Source: Verrucomicrobiota bacterium (GTDB taxonomy: Bacteria; Verrucomicrobiota; Verrucomicrobiia; Verrucomicrobiales; Verrucomicrobiaceae). Taken from it: a DNA stretch of 57,263 nucleotides. The position numbers and the translations under genes are program-made. The notes beneath the pieces are model-generated. The model had not been told where the DNA came from, did not search any database, and saw only the letters and a program-made list of their open reading frames with translations. Shown here piece by piece: positions 35,048-43,457 of the stretch (the stretch's first letter is position 1; each line of letters begins with the position of its first letter). The DNA is taken from the NCBI GenBank assembly GCA_017301975.1, contig JAFLEI010000041.1, forward strand, positions 1 to 57,263, written 5' to 3'.

Positions 35048-36745
35048 ATGCCCACCCCTACTTTGATCGACGTCCTTGTACGTACCGCCGCCAGCGCCGG
35101 ATGCGAGGAACCCACCCGGCTGCGACACGCGCTGGAAGTGGCCTCTGACAACCGCCAGCCGCTCATGGATGCCGTGGTGGACAGCACCATGGTGGATGAA
35201 GACCGCTTTTTTGCCCAACTGGCGACGGGCCTGGGCATGCCATATGCGGAGGAGGGAGCCGGCGAGGCCGCCGAAGGGCTGCGCAACAACTTCCCTGCCA
35301 AGCTGGCGCTGCGCCACCGGATCTGCCCGCTGCATGTGGCCAGCGGCGAGGCGACGATCCTGACCTACAACCCCTTCGACCTCAGCGCACGGCAGGCGGT
35401 GGGTCAGGAACTGCGCAAACGGGTGCACTGGCAGATCGCGCCACGCCACCGCATTTTGGAAGCGCTGCACCAGGGATACGGCGTGGGTGCGGAGAACTTC
35501 GAAGAACTGCTGGAAGGCCGCGAGGGCGGCGACGAGCACGATGACCTGAAGCAGGAGACCACGGTACTGGATGAGGCGGATGAAGAGGCCACGGTGCTGA
35601 ATTTTGTGAACCAGATCTTCCGCGAGGCTTTGAAGGAACGCGCCACGGACATCCACGTTGAGCCGCTGGAGCGTGATCTGCGAATCCGCTACCGGGTGGA
35701 TGGCAAGCTGCTGGAAGTGCCGGTGCCGCCGAACATGCGACTGCTGCAGGCGTCTCTGATTTCACGCCTGAAAATCATGGCGCATCTGGACATCGCCGAG
35801 CGCCGTCTGCCACAGGATGGACGCATCAATTTGGAGCTGGACGGCGAGCCCATCGACGTGCGTGTGGCGACGATTCCGAGCGTGAATGGTGAATCGGTGG
35901 CGCTGCGCCTGCTGACGCGCAAAAAGTTTGACCTCCAGGCGATCGGGCTGGACCCGGCGACGGAGGCAACGATCCGCAAGCTTCTGGCAGCGCCAAATGG
36001 GATCATCCTTGTCACCGGTCCGACGGGGTCCGGCAAGTCGTCCACGCTGTACACCTTCCTCAAGGAGCTCAATACCAAGGAGCGCCGCATCGTGACCATC
36101 GAGGACCCGGTGGAAAACAAGCTGGACGGCATCATCCAGATCGCGGTGAAGCCGGAGATCGATCTCACCTTTGCCGCCGGGCTGCGGAGCATTCTGCGCG
36201 GCGACCCCAATGTGATCATGGTGGGGGAAATGCGCGATCAGGAGACCGTCGAGATCGCCATTCGCGGTGCTTTGACCGGTCACCTCGTTTTCTCCACACT
36301 CCACACCAACGACGCCGTCAGCGGCATCTCCCGTCTCATCGACATGGGCATCGAGCCGTTCATGATTTCGTCCTCGGTGCGCGCCTTCCAGGCGCAGCGG
36401 CTGGTGCGTACGCTGTGCGGCTTGTGCAAGCAGCCTGCGCACCATGAAGAAAGCCACCTGCGCAGCATTGGATTCCCGCTGGAATGGCAGGACAAGCTGT
36501 TCAATCCGGTGGGCTGCCGCGCCTGCCGCAACACGGGTTTCACCGGACGTCTGGCGATCATGGAAATCTGCCTCATGACGGAAGCGCTGCAGGACAAGAT
36601 CAACAAACGCGCCAACACCATGGAACTCAAGGCGCAGGCGCTGAAAGACGGCATGGTGCCCATGCGGCAGTATGGCTTCCGGAAAGCTTCGCAAGGAGTG
36701 ACGACGATTGAGGAAGTGATGACGGTGACGGCGGCGACGGAGTAG
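35048..36745 (+). CDS. gspE: Type II secretion ATPase GspE
   Basis: A 565-residue cytoplasmic ATPase that powers pseudopilus assembly. An N-terminal GspE_N-like domain is followed by the ATPase with ATDIHVEPLERDLRIRYRVD, Walker A GPTGSGKSST at about 324-333, Walker B VIMVGEMRDQET near 389-400 and the His box VFSTLHTND. Two CxxC pairs (CGLCKQ and CRACRN) form the zinc site typical of GspE/PilB. ATG 35048 is chosen; ATG 34985 would add 21 residues. It is the first gene of the secretion operon and is divergent from the L,D-transpeptidase. Presence of gspF to gspM and gspD downstream makes GspE a better call than PilB. Confidence 0.93.
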   Translation: MPTPTLIDVLVRTAASAGCEEPTRLRHALEVASDNRQPLMDAVVDSTMVDEDRFFAQLATGLGMPYAEEGAGEAAEGLRNNFPAKLALRHRICPLHVASGEATILTYNPFDLSARQAVGQELRKRVHWQIAPRHRILEALHQGYGVGAENFEELLEGREGGDEHDDLKQETTVLDEADEEATVLNFVNQIFREALKERATDIHVEPLERDLRIRYRVDGKLLEVPVPPNMRLLQASLISRLKIMAHLDIAERRLPQDGRINLELDGEPIDVRVATIPSVNGESVALRLLTRKKFDLQAIGLDPATEATIRKLLAAPNGIILVTGPTGSGKSSTLYTFLKELNTKERRIVTIEDPVENKLDGIIQIAVKPEIDLTFAAGLRSILRGDPNVIMVGEMRDQETVEIAIRGALTGHLVFSTLHTNDAVSGISRLIDMGIEPFMISSSVRAFQAQRLVRTLCGLCKQPAHHEESHLRSIGFPLEWQDKLFNPVGCRACRNTGFTGRLAIMEICLMTEALQDKINKRANTMELKAQALKDGMVPMRQYGFRKASQGVTTIEEVMTVTAATE

Positions 36746-36781
36746 TGTTGCGGAGCCCTTCCCTGTGAATATCTTTTGCCT

Positions 36782-37012
36782 ATGACACTTGCCTCCAATC
36801 CGCCCATTGAAATTCCTTTGGAACGTCTATCCCTTGCACAGAAATGGCAGGTGTTTGACTGGCTGAAAAGCGAGCTAGCCGTCGAAGAGATCGGTCCTCA
36901 GGAGTGGCATTTCGATGTCCTTGCCGAGCGTGAGAAAATGCTGGCGACTGGAGAAACGGAACTTATCAGCCTGGAACAATTTTCCAAAGAACTACGCGAG
37001 GAACTGTCATGA
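36782..37012 (+). CDS. Addiction-module antitoxin-like protein
   Basis: A 76-residue acidic protein with the pattern of the putative addiction module component family: a helical LERLSLAQKWQVFDWLKSE region, a QEWHFDVLAERE segment with the conserved Trp, and an acidic C-terminus (EQFSKELREEL). It should bind and neutralise the toxin encoded next. The start is ATG 36782. Its stop overlaps the toxin ATG (37009-37012). The pair is embedded between gspE and gspF. Confidence 0.82.
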   Translation: MTLASNPPIEIPLERLSLAQKWQVFDWLKSELAVEEIGPQEWHFDVLAEREKMLATGETELISLEQFSKELREELS

Positions 37013-37308
37013 CTGTCCAGGTCGTCCGGGCCGCCAAAGCAGACATTGCCTCTTCTCACAAGTTTTATGAAAACCAACAACAAGGCCTGGGAAACTACTT
37101 CGTTGAGTGCATTCTTGCTGACATTGCGGAGCTTGAAAAAACGGGAGGCATCCACCGCCAAACTCACGGCTACCACCACGTGAATTCGAAGCGATTTCAA
37201 TCTGTTCTCTATTACCGCATGGTAGATGAGACCGTGATTTTGACCGCCATTATTGACGGCAGAATCAATCCTGCAAGACGTGACCGTATTCTGTCACGTC
37301 GTCATTGA
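37009..37308 (+). CDS. RelE/ParE-family toxin
   Basis: A 99-residue protein of the RelE/ParE toxin fold: QVVRAAKADIASSHKFYENQ at the N-terminus, LGNYFVECILADIAEL helix, then RFQSVLYYRMVDETVILTAI, the paired beta strands typical of the family, and a basic C-terminal end (ARRDRILSRRH). Family members either cut mRNA on the ribosome or poison DNA gyrase; which applies here cannot be told. Coupled to the antitoxin by an ATGA overlap. gspF begins 40 bases after its stop. Confidence 0.85.
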   Translation: MTVQVVRAAKADIASSHKFYENQQQGLGNYFVECILADIAELEKTGGIHRQTHGYHHVNSKRFQSVLYYRMVDETVILTAIIDGRINPARRDRILSRRH

Positions 37309-37348
37309 GCCATTTGGCACCTGCCGCCAGATTCTGGCACTTCTCCGT

Positions 37349-38581
37349 ATGCCCGCCTTTACCTACACCGCCCTCACCACCACTGGACAGACTGTCACGG
37401 GATCTGTGACGGTCGGCTCGCGTGCGGAAGCGTTTCGGAAGATCGAATCGCAGGCGCTGACGCCGGTGAAGGTGACGCAGGAGGAGAAATCTGATGCGGC
37501 GAAGGCGAAGATCGCGGCAGCGACGGGCGGGCCGGTGAAGCTGAAGCGTGCGCAGCTCATTTTGTTCACGGAAGAACTCGCGGATCTGCTGGATGGCGGG
37601 CTGCAGATCGATCAGGCGTTTCGGGTGATGCAGGAGCGGCAGGAGTCGGGGGCGCTGCGGATCATTGCCGGCACGATGAGGAATGAACTGCGCGAGGGTT
37701 CGTCGGTGGCGAAAGCGCTGAGGAAGGCTTCGCCGAGCTTTGATGATCTTTACTGCAATCTGGCTGCTGCAGGCGAGGTGAGCGGATCGCTGCCGAGCAT
37801 TCTGCGGCGGCTGGCGAACAATCTGGCGGTGATGGCGGACCTGCAGGCCAAGGTGACGCAGGCGATGATCTACCCGGCGTTCCTGATCGGCGCGTGCATT
37901 GTGCTGATGGTGGTGTTCATGACGTTCATGGTGCCGCAGATCATGGACTTGATGGGCAAGAACGGGCAGAAGCTCCCGGCGGCGACGCAGCTGCTCATCA
38001 GCTTCAATCAATTCATGGGCCAGTGGTGGTGGGCCATCGGCGCGGCCATCACGGCGGCAGTGCTGACCTTCCGGGGCTACATCTCGAGCCCGGCCGGGCG
38101 GATGTGGTGGGATCAGACCAAGCTGAATCTGCCGCTGTTTGGCCCCATCATGAGCATGCGCTTTTACGCCCAGTTTGCGCATTCGCTGGGAAATTTGATC
38201 ACCAACGGGGTGCCGCTGCTGAACAGCATCCGGCTCGTTTCCAAAATTTCCGCGAACGTTTTCATCCAGGCGCTGCTGGCCAAGGTGACCGCCCAGGTTT
38301 CCGAGGGTGCGCCGCTCTCCAACACGCTGCGCAAGGTGGGCAGCTTTCCGCTGCTGCTGGCGGACATGATCGCCGTGGGCGAGCAGACGGGGCAGCTGGG
38401 CAAATCGATGGAAAAATGCGCCACTCGTTACGACAAGGAGCTCGACAAGCGTATCAAACGCATGACCTCGATGATCACGCCGATCATCCTCATCGTGATG
38501 GCCGTTATGGTTGGCACGGTGGCGTACTCAATCGTTGCGGCCATCGCCCAAAGCGTCACGGGCATCCGTGGCGGCGGCTAA
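37349..38581 (+). CDS. gspF: Type II secretion inner-membrane platform protein GspF
   Basis: A 410-residue polytopic protein at the base of the pseudopilus, contacting GspE. The N-terminus PAFTYTALTTTGQTVTGSV is the usual GspF/PilC start. Two T2SSF domains follow, with membrane segments near IYPAFLIGACIVLMVVFMTF, the WWWAIGAAITAAVLTF stretch and the C-terminal MITPIILIVMAVMVGTVAY. The start is ATG 37349; a longer frame to 37253 overlaps the toxin. Length is normal. Confidence 0.92.
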   Translation: MPAFTYTALTTTGQTVTGSVTVGSRAEAFRKIESQALTPVKVTQEEKSDAAKAKIAAATGGPVKLKRAQLILFTEELADLLDGGLQIDQAFRVMQERQESGALRIIAGTMRNELREGSSVAKALRKASPSFDDLYCNLAAAGEVSGSLPSILRRLANNLAVMADLQAKVTQAMIYPAFLIGACIVLMVVFMTFMVPQIMDLMGKNGQKLPAATQLLISFNQFMGQWWWAIGAAITAAVLTFRGYISSPAGRMWWDQTKLNLPLFGPIMSMRFYAQFAHSLGNLITNGVPLLNSIRLVSKISANVFIQALLAKVTAQVSEGAPLSNTLRKVGSFPLLLADMIAVGEQTGQLGKSMEKCATRYDKELDKRIKRMTSMITPIILIVMAVMVGTVAYSIVAAIAQSVTGIRGGG

Positions 38582-38647
38582 AGCCGGCGAAACCAAACTC
38601 ATTTCCTCCTGTTCATCTCTTCATAAATCCTGTTCAATCGTTCCGTC

Positions 38648-39100
38648 ATGAAAATCCGCACATCGCACCTCAAAAAACGCCCCTCCTCCGCCTTCACGCT
38701 GATCGAAATCGTGATCACGCTGACCATCATCGCCATCCTGGCCTCCGGCTCGATTTACCTGCTCAAGGGCCAGATCGACTCCGCCAAGGACACCCGTGTG
38801 GACAGCGATTTGCAGGCCATTGGGCTGGCGTTGCAGTCCTATGAATCCCGTGCGCTGCGCATGCCGACGACCGAGCAGGGCCTGATGGCGCTGGTGGAAA
38901 AGCCCACGCTGGAACCGATCCCTGAAAACTACCGCGCGTTCATGGAAGAGCTGCCCAAAGACCCTTGGGGCCTGCCTTACAAATACCGTTTCCCTGCGCA
39001 GAAATCCAAGAAGCCCTATGATCTCTGGACGGCCGGCCCGAACGGGATCGACGGCGATGAAGATGACCTGGGCAACTGGAAGAAGTCGGCGGCCAAATGA
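38648..39100 (+). CDS. gspG: Major pseudopilin GspG
   Basis: A 150-residue pseudopilin. The prepilin signal is RPSSAFTLIEIVITL with predicted cleavage between A15 and F16 and the conserved Glu at mature position 5 (E20). The body matches GspG: SAKDTRVDSDLQAIGLALQS, RMPTTEQGLMALV, and DPWGLPYKYRFP with the C-terminal calcium-site-like acidic segment GPNGIDGDEDD. The processing site has Ala, not the usual Gly, before Phe. No prepilin peptidase gene is in the window. Confidence 0.94.
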   Translation: MKIRTSHLKKRPSSAFTLIEIVITLTIIAILASGSIYLLKGQIDSAKDTRVDSDLQAIGLALQSYESRALRMPTTEQGLMALVEKPTLEPIPENYRAFMEELPKDPWGLPYKYRFPAQKSKKPYDLWTAGPNGIDGDEDDLGNWKKSAAK

Positions 39101-39103
39101 CCC

Positions 39104-39826
39104 ATGAAAGCTGCATGCCGAAGCACGAAGACCTGCCATGACGCGAGTGATGCCCTCACCCTCCGTCAGCGCTCCTTCGTCCGGCATGGGGCTGCTTCAC
39201 GGGCGTTTACGTTAATCGAAATCGTCATCGCTTTAACCATCGTCGCTGTATTGGCAGCGGCGACGGTGCCGATGCTGAAAGGCTTCCAGGATGAGCGGCT
39301 GGCGCGTGAGCCGGTCACGGCGCTGCTCAAACTGGCACGTGAGGCGCGGATGCGCGCGATGCAGGAGAAGCGGCCTTATCAGGTGGCGTTTCATGCGACG
39401 GGATTCACGGCGTCCCGCTATTTCAATCCGTACCTGCAGCTCACGGAGTTGAACGAATTTCTTGAAGCTGGAGAAGCAGCGCCCGCCGTGGAAAGCACGA
39501 TCGAGGAAGGTGATAAAACGGACATCGACAACGGCGGACGATCCAACACGACCACGGAGCTGCCACTGGCCCCACCACCGCCGAAGTATGACGAATACTG
39601 GTCGGAAAAATACGAAATGCCGAAGGAGGTGAAGTACCAGATTCAGCATTGGTATGATGCCGAGCCGACGGCGATCGAGGGAGAGATGGTCAAGCTGTGG
39701 GTGTTTCAGCCCAGCGGTGTCTGCCAGCCGCTAAAGGTTCATGTGGAAGGCCCTTCCTCCACCTTTGATGTGGAGTTTGCGGCACTGACCGCAGACATCG
39801 TGAGGGAGACCGTGGATCTGCGATGA
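39104..39826 (+). CDS. gspH: Pseudopilin GspH-like
   Basis: A 240-residue minor pseudopilin. The prepilin signal SRAFTLIEIVIALTIVAV lies at 32-49 with cleavage predicted at A34/F35 and E39 as Glu+5. The leader of about 34 residues is long, so a later start is possible, although none is obvious. After the helix, RMRAMQEKRPYQVAFHATGF fits GspH. The last half has a Pro-rich stretch (PLAPPPPKYDEYW) and beta structure. It begins 3 bp after gspG stops and overlaps gspI by ATGA. Confidence 0.82.
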   Translation: MKAACRSTKTCHDASDALTLRQRSFVRHGAASRAFTLIEIVIALTIVAVLAAATVPMLKGFQDERLAREPVTALLKLAREARMRAMQEKRPYQVAFHATGFTASRYFNPYLQLTELNEFLEAGEAAPAVESTIEEGDKTDIDNGGRSNTTTELPLAPPPPKYDEYWSEKYEMPKEVKYQIQHWYDAEPTAIEGEMVKLWVFQPSGVCQPLKVHVEGPSSTFDVEFAALTADIVRETVDLR

Positions 39827-40227
39827 AAGCGACATTCCAGCGCCGGGCTTCGCGCGGCTACATTCTTTTTGAGCTGGTGCTGGCGCTGACGATTTTTGCC
39901 ATCGCGGTGCTGGGGCTGGCGAAGGCGCTGAATCAAGCGCTGGAGACGGCGAACCTGCTCAAGCGAGACCAGATCATCCGCATCGGGATGCGGAATGTGT
40001 TTGAAGAGCTGCGGAACAAGCCGCTGGCCAAGATGAGCACCACCATCGCGGACACGACCTACGGCATCACCTACACGAGCAGCACCGAGGCGCTGTCATT
40101 GAAGACCACCAATGGCGGCATCTTGAACGACATGTACAAACTCACCATCCACGCGACCTCGTCTTTCGACGGGGTGCCGCAGGAGGACACCCTGGACGTC
40201 TATGTTTACAAACCCGCCCAGCAATAG
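39823..40227 (+). CDS. gspI: Pseudopilin GspI-like
   Basis: A 134-residue minor pseudopilin. The signal SRGYILFELVLALTIFAIAV has the classical Gly at -1 (G12/Y13) and Glu at mature position 5 (E17). GLAKALNQALETANLLKRDQ and MRNVFEELRNKPL match the helical neck of GspI. The start ATG overlaps the gspH stop. Its end overlaps the start of gspJ by 26 bases. Confidence 0.85.
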   Translation: MKATFQRRASRGYILFELVLALTIFAIAVLGLAKALNQALETANLLKRDQIIRIGMRNVFEELRNKPLAKMSTTIADTTYGITYTSSTEALSLKTTNGGILNDMYKLTIHATSSFDGVPQEDTLDVYVYKPAQQ

Positions 40228-41173
40228 AGGACGTTCCGCGTTCACATTGATCGAGGTGGTGATCGGCATCACGATCCTCTCGATGATCACGGCGACGCTG
40301 TTTGCGATCATCCGGGGATCGGTGCGCGGGGCATCGGAGATCGAGCACATCCAGCGCGAGAGCGACTCCATGAACCGGTACATTGAACTGTGCCGGCGCA
40401 TGTTTGCCACGCTGCCGAGCACGGCCACGCTGTCTTTGAAACTCGTTCAGGGCACGGACCCGGTGATTCAGGAGCTGACGATCACCGGATCGCCGGACTG
40501 CTTTCCTTTTGGCAGCAATCCCATCACGTCGAAGGACACCATCCTAAGCCTGCGTCCCTACCCGGAGGCGGTGGTGGACGACAACCAAAAACCGCTGAAC
40601 TACCTGAGCCTTTCGCGTGAGGATTTGATCCCGCAGACCGGGGACATGAAGTCGGGCATTCAACAATCCACGACGGGAATCTATGCACCGGACACGGAGG
40701 GGCGGTACTGGATGCCGCTGCTGCCGGACGTGGTGTCGTTCAAATGGCGCTTCTATGTGGAGAAGGAAGAGACGTGGTACGAAGAATGGAGCAAGTCGAA
40801 CTGGCCGGACCTGATCGAAGGACAACTGGTAATGAAAAACCGGACGCTGCCGGTGCGGATGGTTTTTAGCGTGCCTGTGCTGACGCTGGTCGCGGGTAGA
40901 GCCCCTTCGAACAACGGGAGCAACAACAATCAGCAGGGGGGAAATACGGGGCAAGGTGGCCCAGCCGGAGGGCAAGGCGGCCAGGGCGGTGGTGGACGTG
41001 GAGGCCCGGGTGGCGGCGGTGGTCCTGGAGGAGGAGGCGGTGGCGGTCGCGGTGGTCCCGGCGGGGGCGGCCCTGGCGGCGGTGGACCTGGTGGACCCGG
41101 CGGTGGTGGGGGGGGACCTCCCGGTGGTGGTGGCGGACCTCCTGGCGGCGGCGGAGGAGGTGCCGGGCCATGA
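40202..41173 (+). CDS. gspJ: Pseudopilin GspJ-like with a glycine-rich tail
   Basis: A 323-residue minor pseudopilin. The signal RGRSAFTLIEVVIGITILSM has A13/F14 as predicted cleavage site and E18 as Glu+5. The globular part continues to about residue 235 (VVSFKWRFYVEKEETWYEE, RMVFSVPVLTLVA). From about residue 240 the protein becomes a low-complexity tail of Gly with some Pro, Gln and Arg, about 80 residues, absent from usual GspJ. The tail codes GGN and CCN mixtures, so it is real codon usage and not a simple base repeat. It overlaps gspK by ATGA at 41170. Confidence 0.82.
   Translation: MFTNPPSNRGRSAFTLIEVVIGITILSMITATLFAIIRGSVRGASEIEHIQRESDSMNRYIELCRRMFATLPSTATLSLKLVQGTDPVIQELTITGSPDCFPFGSNPITSKDTILSLRPYPEAVVDDNQKPLNYLSLSREDLIPQTGDMKSGIQQSTTGIYAPDTEGRYWMPLLPDVVSFKWRFYVEKEETWYEEWSKSNWPDLIEGQLVMKNRTLPVRMVFSVPVLTLVAGRAPSNNGSNNNQQGGNTGQGGPAGGQGGQGGGGRGGPGGGGGPGGGGGGGRGGPGGGGPGGGGPGGPGGGGGGPPGGGGGPPGGGGGGAGP
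40930..41170 (+). repeat. Gly/Pro-rich low-complexity coding tract in gspJ
   Basis: The last 80 or so codons of gspJ are nearly all Gly with interspersed Pro, Arg and Gln, made of repeating GGTGG, GGCGG and CCTGG units. Such DNA can expand or shrink by slippage or recombination, so length differences between strains would be expected. Confidence 0.75.
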
Positions 41174-42126
41174 AGACATTTGCTCACGCAACGATTTGCA
41201 GCCCACGTCCGGCATCGGCACGGGCCCGGGGCTCAGCGCTTATGCTGATGATCTGGGCGATCCTGCTGATGTCTGTGACGGTCATGGGGGTGGTGGAGTA
41301 CATCACCTACAGCGCGGAGGAATCCAAGCAGGCGGCATACGATTTCCGCGCATTGCATCTCGCAGAGAGCGGGATCGCCGTGGGGCTGAACCCAAGCACG
41401 AGGCGCGGGGACATTGTGATGAAGCAGAAGGTGGGGCCGGACAGCGGTTTTGACGTGGTGATCAACTACGAAGGGGCGCGCCTCCCGATCAACTACATCA
41501 CGGACGAGCGGCTGCGCGAGGCGATCTACAACCTCTTCATCTACTGGCAGCTCAATGCGGAGGATGCGGGGGTGGCGGCGGACTCTCTGGCAGACTGGGT
41601 GGACAATGACAGCACGCAGCGCGCCAATGGCGCGGAGGCGGAGTATTACAAAAGCCTGGGCATCTATGATGCACCGCGCAATCAGGGCTTCATCCGGGTG
41701 GAGGAGATGATTCTTGTGCGTGGCATGGACGCTGTGGACCGCAAAAAGCCGGACTGGCGGAATTACTTCAGCATTTATGGTGAAGGACAGATCGACCTGC
41801 GCACGGTTTTCAAGGATGTGCTGCTGGCCATCACCGGAGCGTCAGAAAACGATGTGCAGCGATTTATCAGCGAGCGTGACGGGGGAGATGGCATTCCCGG
41901 GACGGAAGATGACCGCCGCATCCGTGCGCCGGAGGCCTACCAGATTCTCGGCCTCAACGGGGACCGGCTGAACGCGGTGAGCGGCATCGTCAATGACAGC
42001 GACACGACGCTGCGGCGCATCACCAGCATCGGCTGGGTGGGAACGAAGCGCTCGAAGATCACCCTCGTCACCCGCCGAGATCAAACGACCGGGGCGGTGA
42101 CCTATCTCGGGCGGATCGAGGAGTAA
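41170..42126 (+). CDS. gspK: Minor pseudopilin GspK-like
   Basis: A 318-residue protein with the GspK pattern: a short basic leader ending RARG (G21), then SALMLMIWAILLMSVTVMGV as the transmembrane helix without the usual Glu at position 5. The large soluble domain has LPINYITDERLREAIYNLF, SLADWVDNDSTQRANGAE and YYKSLGIYDAPRNQGF, in the order of the GspK helical domain. GspK caps the pseudopilus tip. The start overlaps the gspJ stop. Confidence 0.86.
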   Translation: MKTFAHATICSPRPASARARGSALMLMIWAILLMSVTVMGVVEYITYSAEESKQAAYDFRALHLAESGIAVGLNPSTRRGDIVMKQKVGPDSGFDVVINYEGARLPINYITDERLREAIYNLFIYWQLNAEDAGVAADSLADWVDNDSTQRANGAEAEYYKSLGIYDAPRNQGFIRVEEMILVRGMDAVDRKKPDWRNYFSIYGEGQIDLRTVFKDVLLAITGASENDVQRFISERDGGDGIPGTEDDRRIRAPEAYQILGLNGDRLNAVSGIVNDSDTTLRRITSIGWVGTKRSKITLVTRRDQTTGAVTYLGRIEE

Positions 42127-42221
42127 AAGGCTCGACAACCGCCGCTTCACCCGACATTCGATATTCGCATTCAAAACCGCAACTTCTCACGCAATCGCGC
42201 GTTCTACCCAGCCCTCCACGA

Positions 42222-43439
42222 ATGTCACTCGCCGCCACTACCCTGCTTCTCCCCGCCCCCGATGCCTCCTGGCGTGTGTGGAAGCCGCGTGCGACCTCAA
42301 GCGCTGAGACGGTGGAAAGCCCGGCGGAGGCGCGGCATGTGAGCAAACCGCTGCTGATCGGCCTGCCGGCCTCAGCGTGCCGGACGATCGGACTGATCCT
42401 GCCGCAGACGGACAGCGAGCTGCTGGAGCAGATCATTTCCACCCAACTGGAACGGCGTGGATTCAAGCTGGAGCAGGATGAGGTGGGCAGAAACTACCGC
42501 TGGCAGCTGCTCGGGCAAAGCGGCGGGCTGGCCATTGTCAGTGTGGATATTCTGGCGGAGCCGTTTCCCGAAGCGCTGGCGGCTTCTCATGCCAGCGATT
42601 ACACCGCAGCGCTGAGACTGGCGCAGCTCCCTGCGGGCCACCTTGTCATCATTGAAGAGCAGGGAGATCTGGTGCTGGCGGCCAGTTATCAGGGCAAGCT
42701 GTACCACAGCCACATCTTTGCGACAACGCCGGCGGCGGAAGACGTGCTGACGCTGGAGATCACGCTGGCAAGGCTGACCTTGGAATCCGAGCTCGGGCCA
42801 GACACGATCAGCGGAGTGGCGCTGGTGGGAGCGAATTTTGACAAGGGACTGACGACGCGGCTGAGTTCCGTTCTGGATCTGCCGGTGCGTGTGCTCGCGG
42901 ATCTGCCGCCGAATGGAGCGCTGGAAACGCGCACGTGGACTCCGATGCTGCCCGCGGGGGTGCGCACGGCGATCAGCACCAGTACGAAGCGCTCCAAGCT
43001 CATCCGCGCGCTGGTGCTGGGTGGAATGCTGTATGCGTCGCTGGCATTCCTCGGCTTTGCCTACCTACATTTTCAGGAGAAACGGGCGGCGACACTGGCC
43101 GAGGAGGTGGAGGTGACCAGCGAGCCTGCGGCGGCCGTGCGCAAGGCCAATGAACGCTGGAAAGTGCTGGCACCGGCGATCGAGCCGCAGCGGTATCCGC
43201 TGTTTTTGCTGGGCGAGATCAACCGCATCATGCCGGGCAGCGGCATCGTCATCCGTAAATTTGAAGTGAAGGGCAAGGAGATCGACATCCGAGGTGAAGC
43301 ACGGGATGCACAACTGGCTTTTCAGTTCATCGAAGATTTCAAAAAGAACCGCATCCTGAGCCGCTACGAATGGACGAATCCCCGGCCCGAAGTCAAAGGC
43401 ACCACGGCCTCCTTCCGTGCCCAGGGCAAGCTGCCGTAA
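42222..43439 (+). CDS. gspL: GspL-like inner-membrane assembly protein
   Basis: A 405-residue protein with a cytoplasmic actin-like part (residues 1-250) and one membrane segment near 264-284 (LVLGGMLYASLAFLGFAYL) followed by a coiled-coil and small periplasmic domain. The layout is that of GspL or PilM-PilN joined. The N-terminal part is weakly conserved, so the name rests on layout and position between gspK and the GspM-like gene. It follows gspK by 95 bases. It should link GspE to the pseudopilus platform. Confidence 0.7.
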   Translation: MSLAATTLLLPAPDASWRVWKPRATSSAETVESPAEARHVSKPLLIGLPASACRTIGLILPQTDSELLEQIISTQLERRGFKLEQDEVGRNYRWQLLGQSGGLAIVSVDILAEPFPEALAASHASDYTAALRLAQLPAGHLVIIEEQGDLVLAASYQGKLYHSHIFATTPAAEDVLTLEITLARLTLESELGPDTISGVALVGANFDKGLTTRLSSVLDLPVRVLADLPPNGALETRTWTPMLPAGVRTAISTSTKRSKLIRALVLGGMLYASLAFLGFAYLHFQEKRAATLAEEVEVTSEPAAAVRKANERWKVLAPAIEPQRYPLFLLGEINRIMPGSGIVIRKFEVKGKEIDIRGEARDAQLAFQFIEDFKKNRILSRYEWTNPRPEVKGTTASFRAQGKLP

Positions 43440-43457
43440 AAAATTGTATCAACTGTC

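Noticed and set aside
34936..35301. N-terminal extension of the L,D-transpeptidase
   Set aside because: The frame is open upstream but passes through gspE on the other strand, and the signal peptide starts at 34935.
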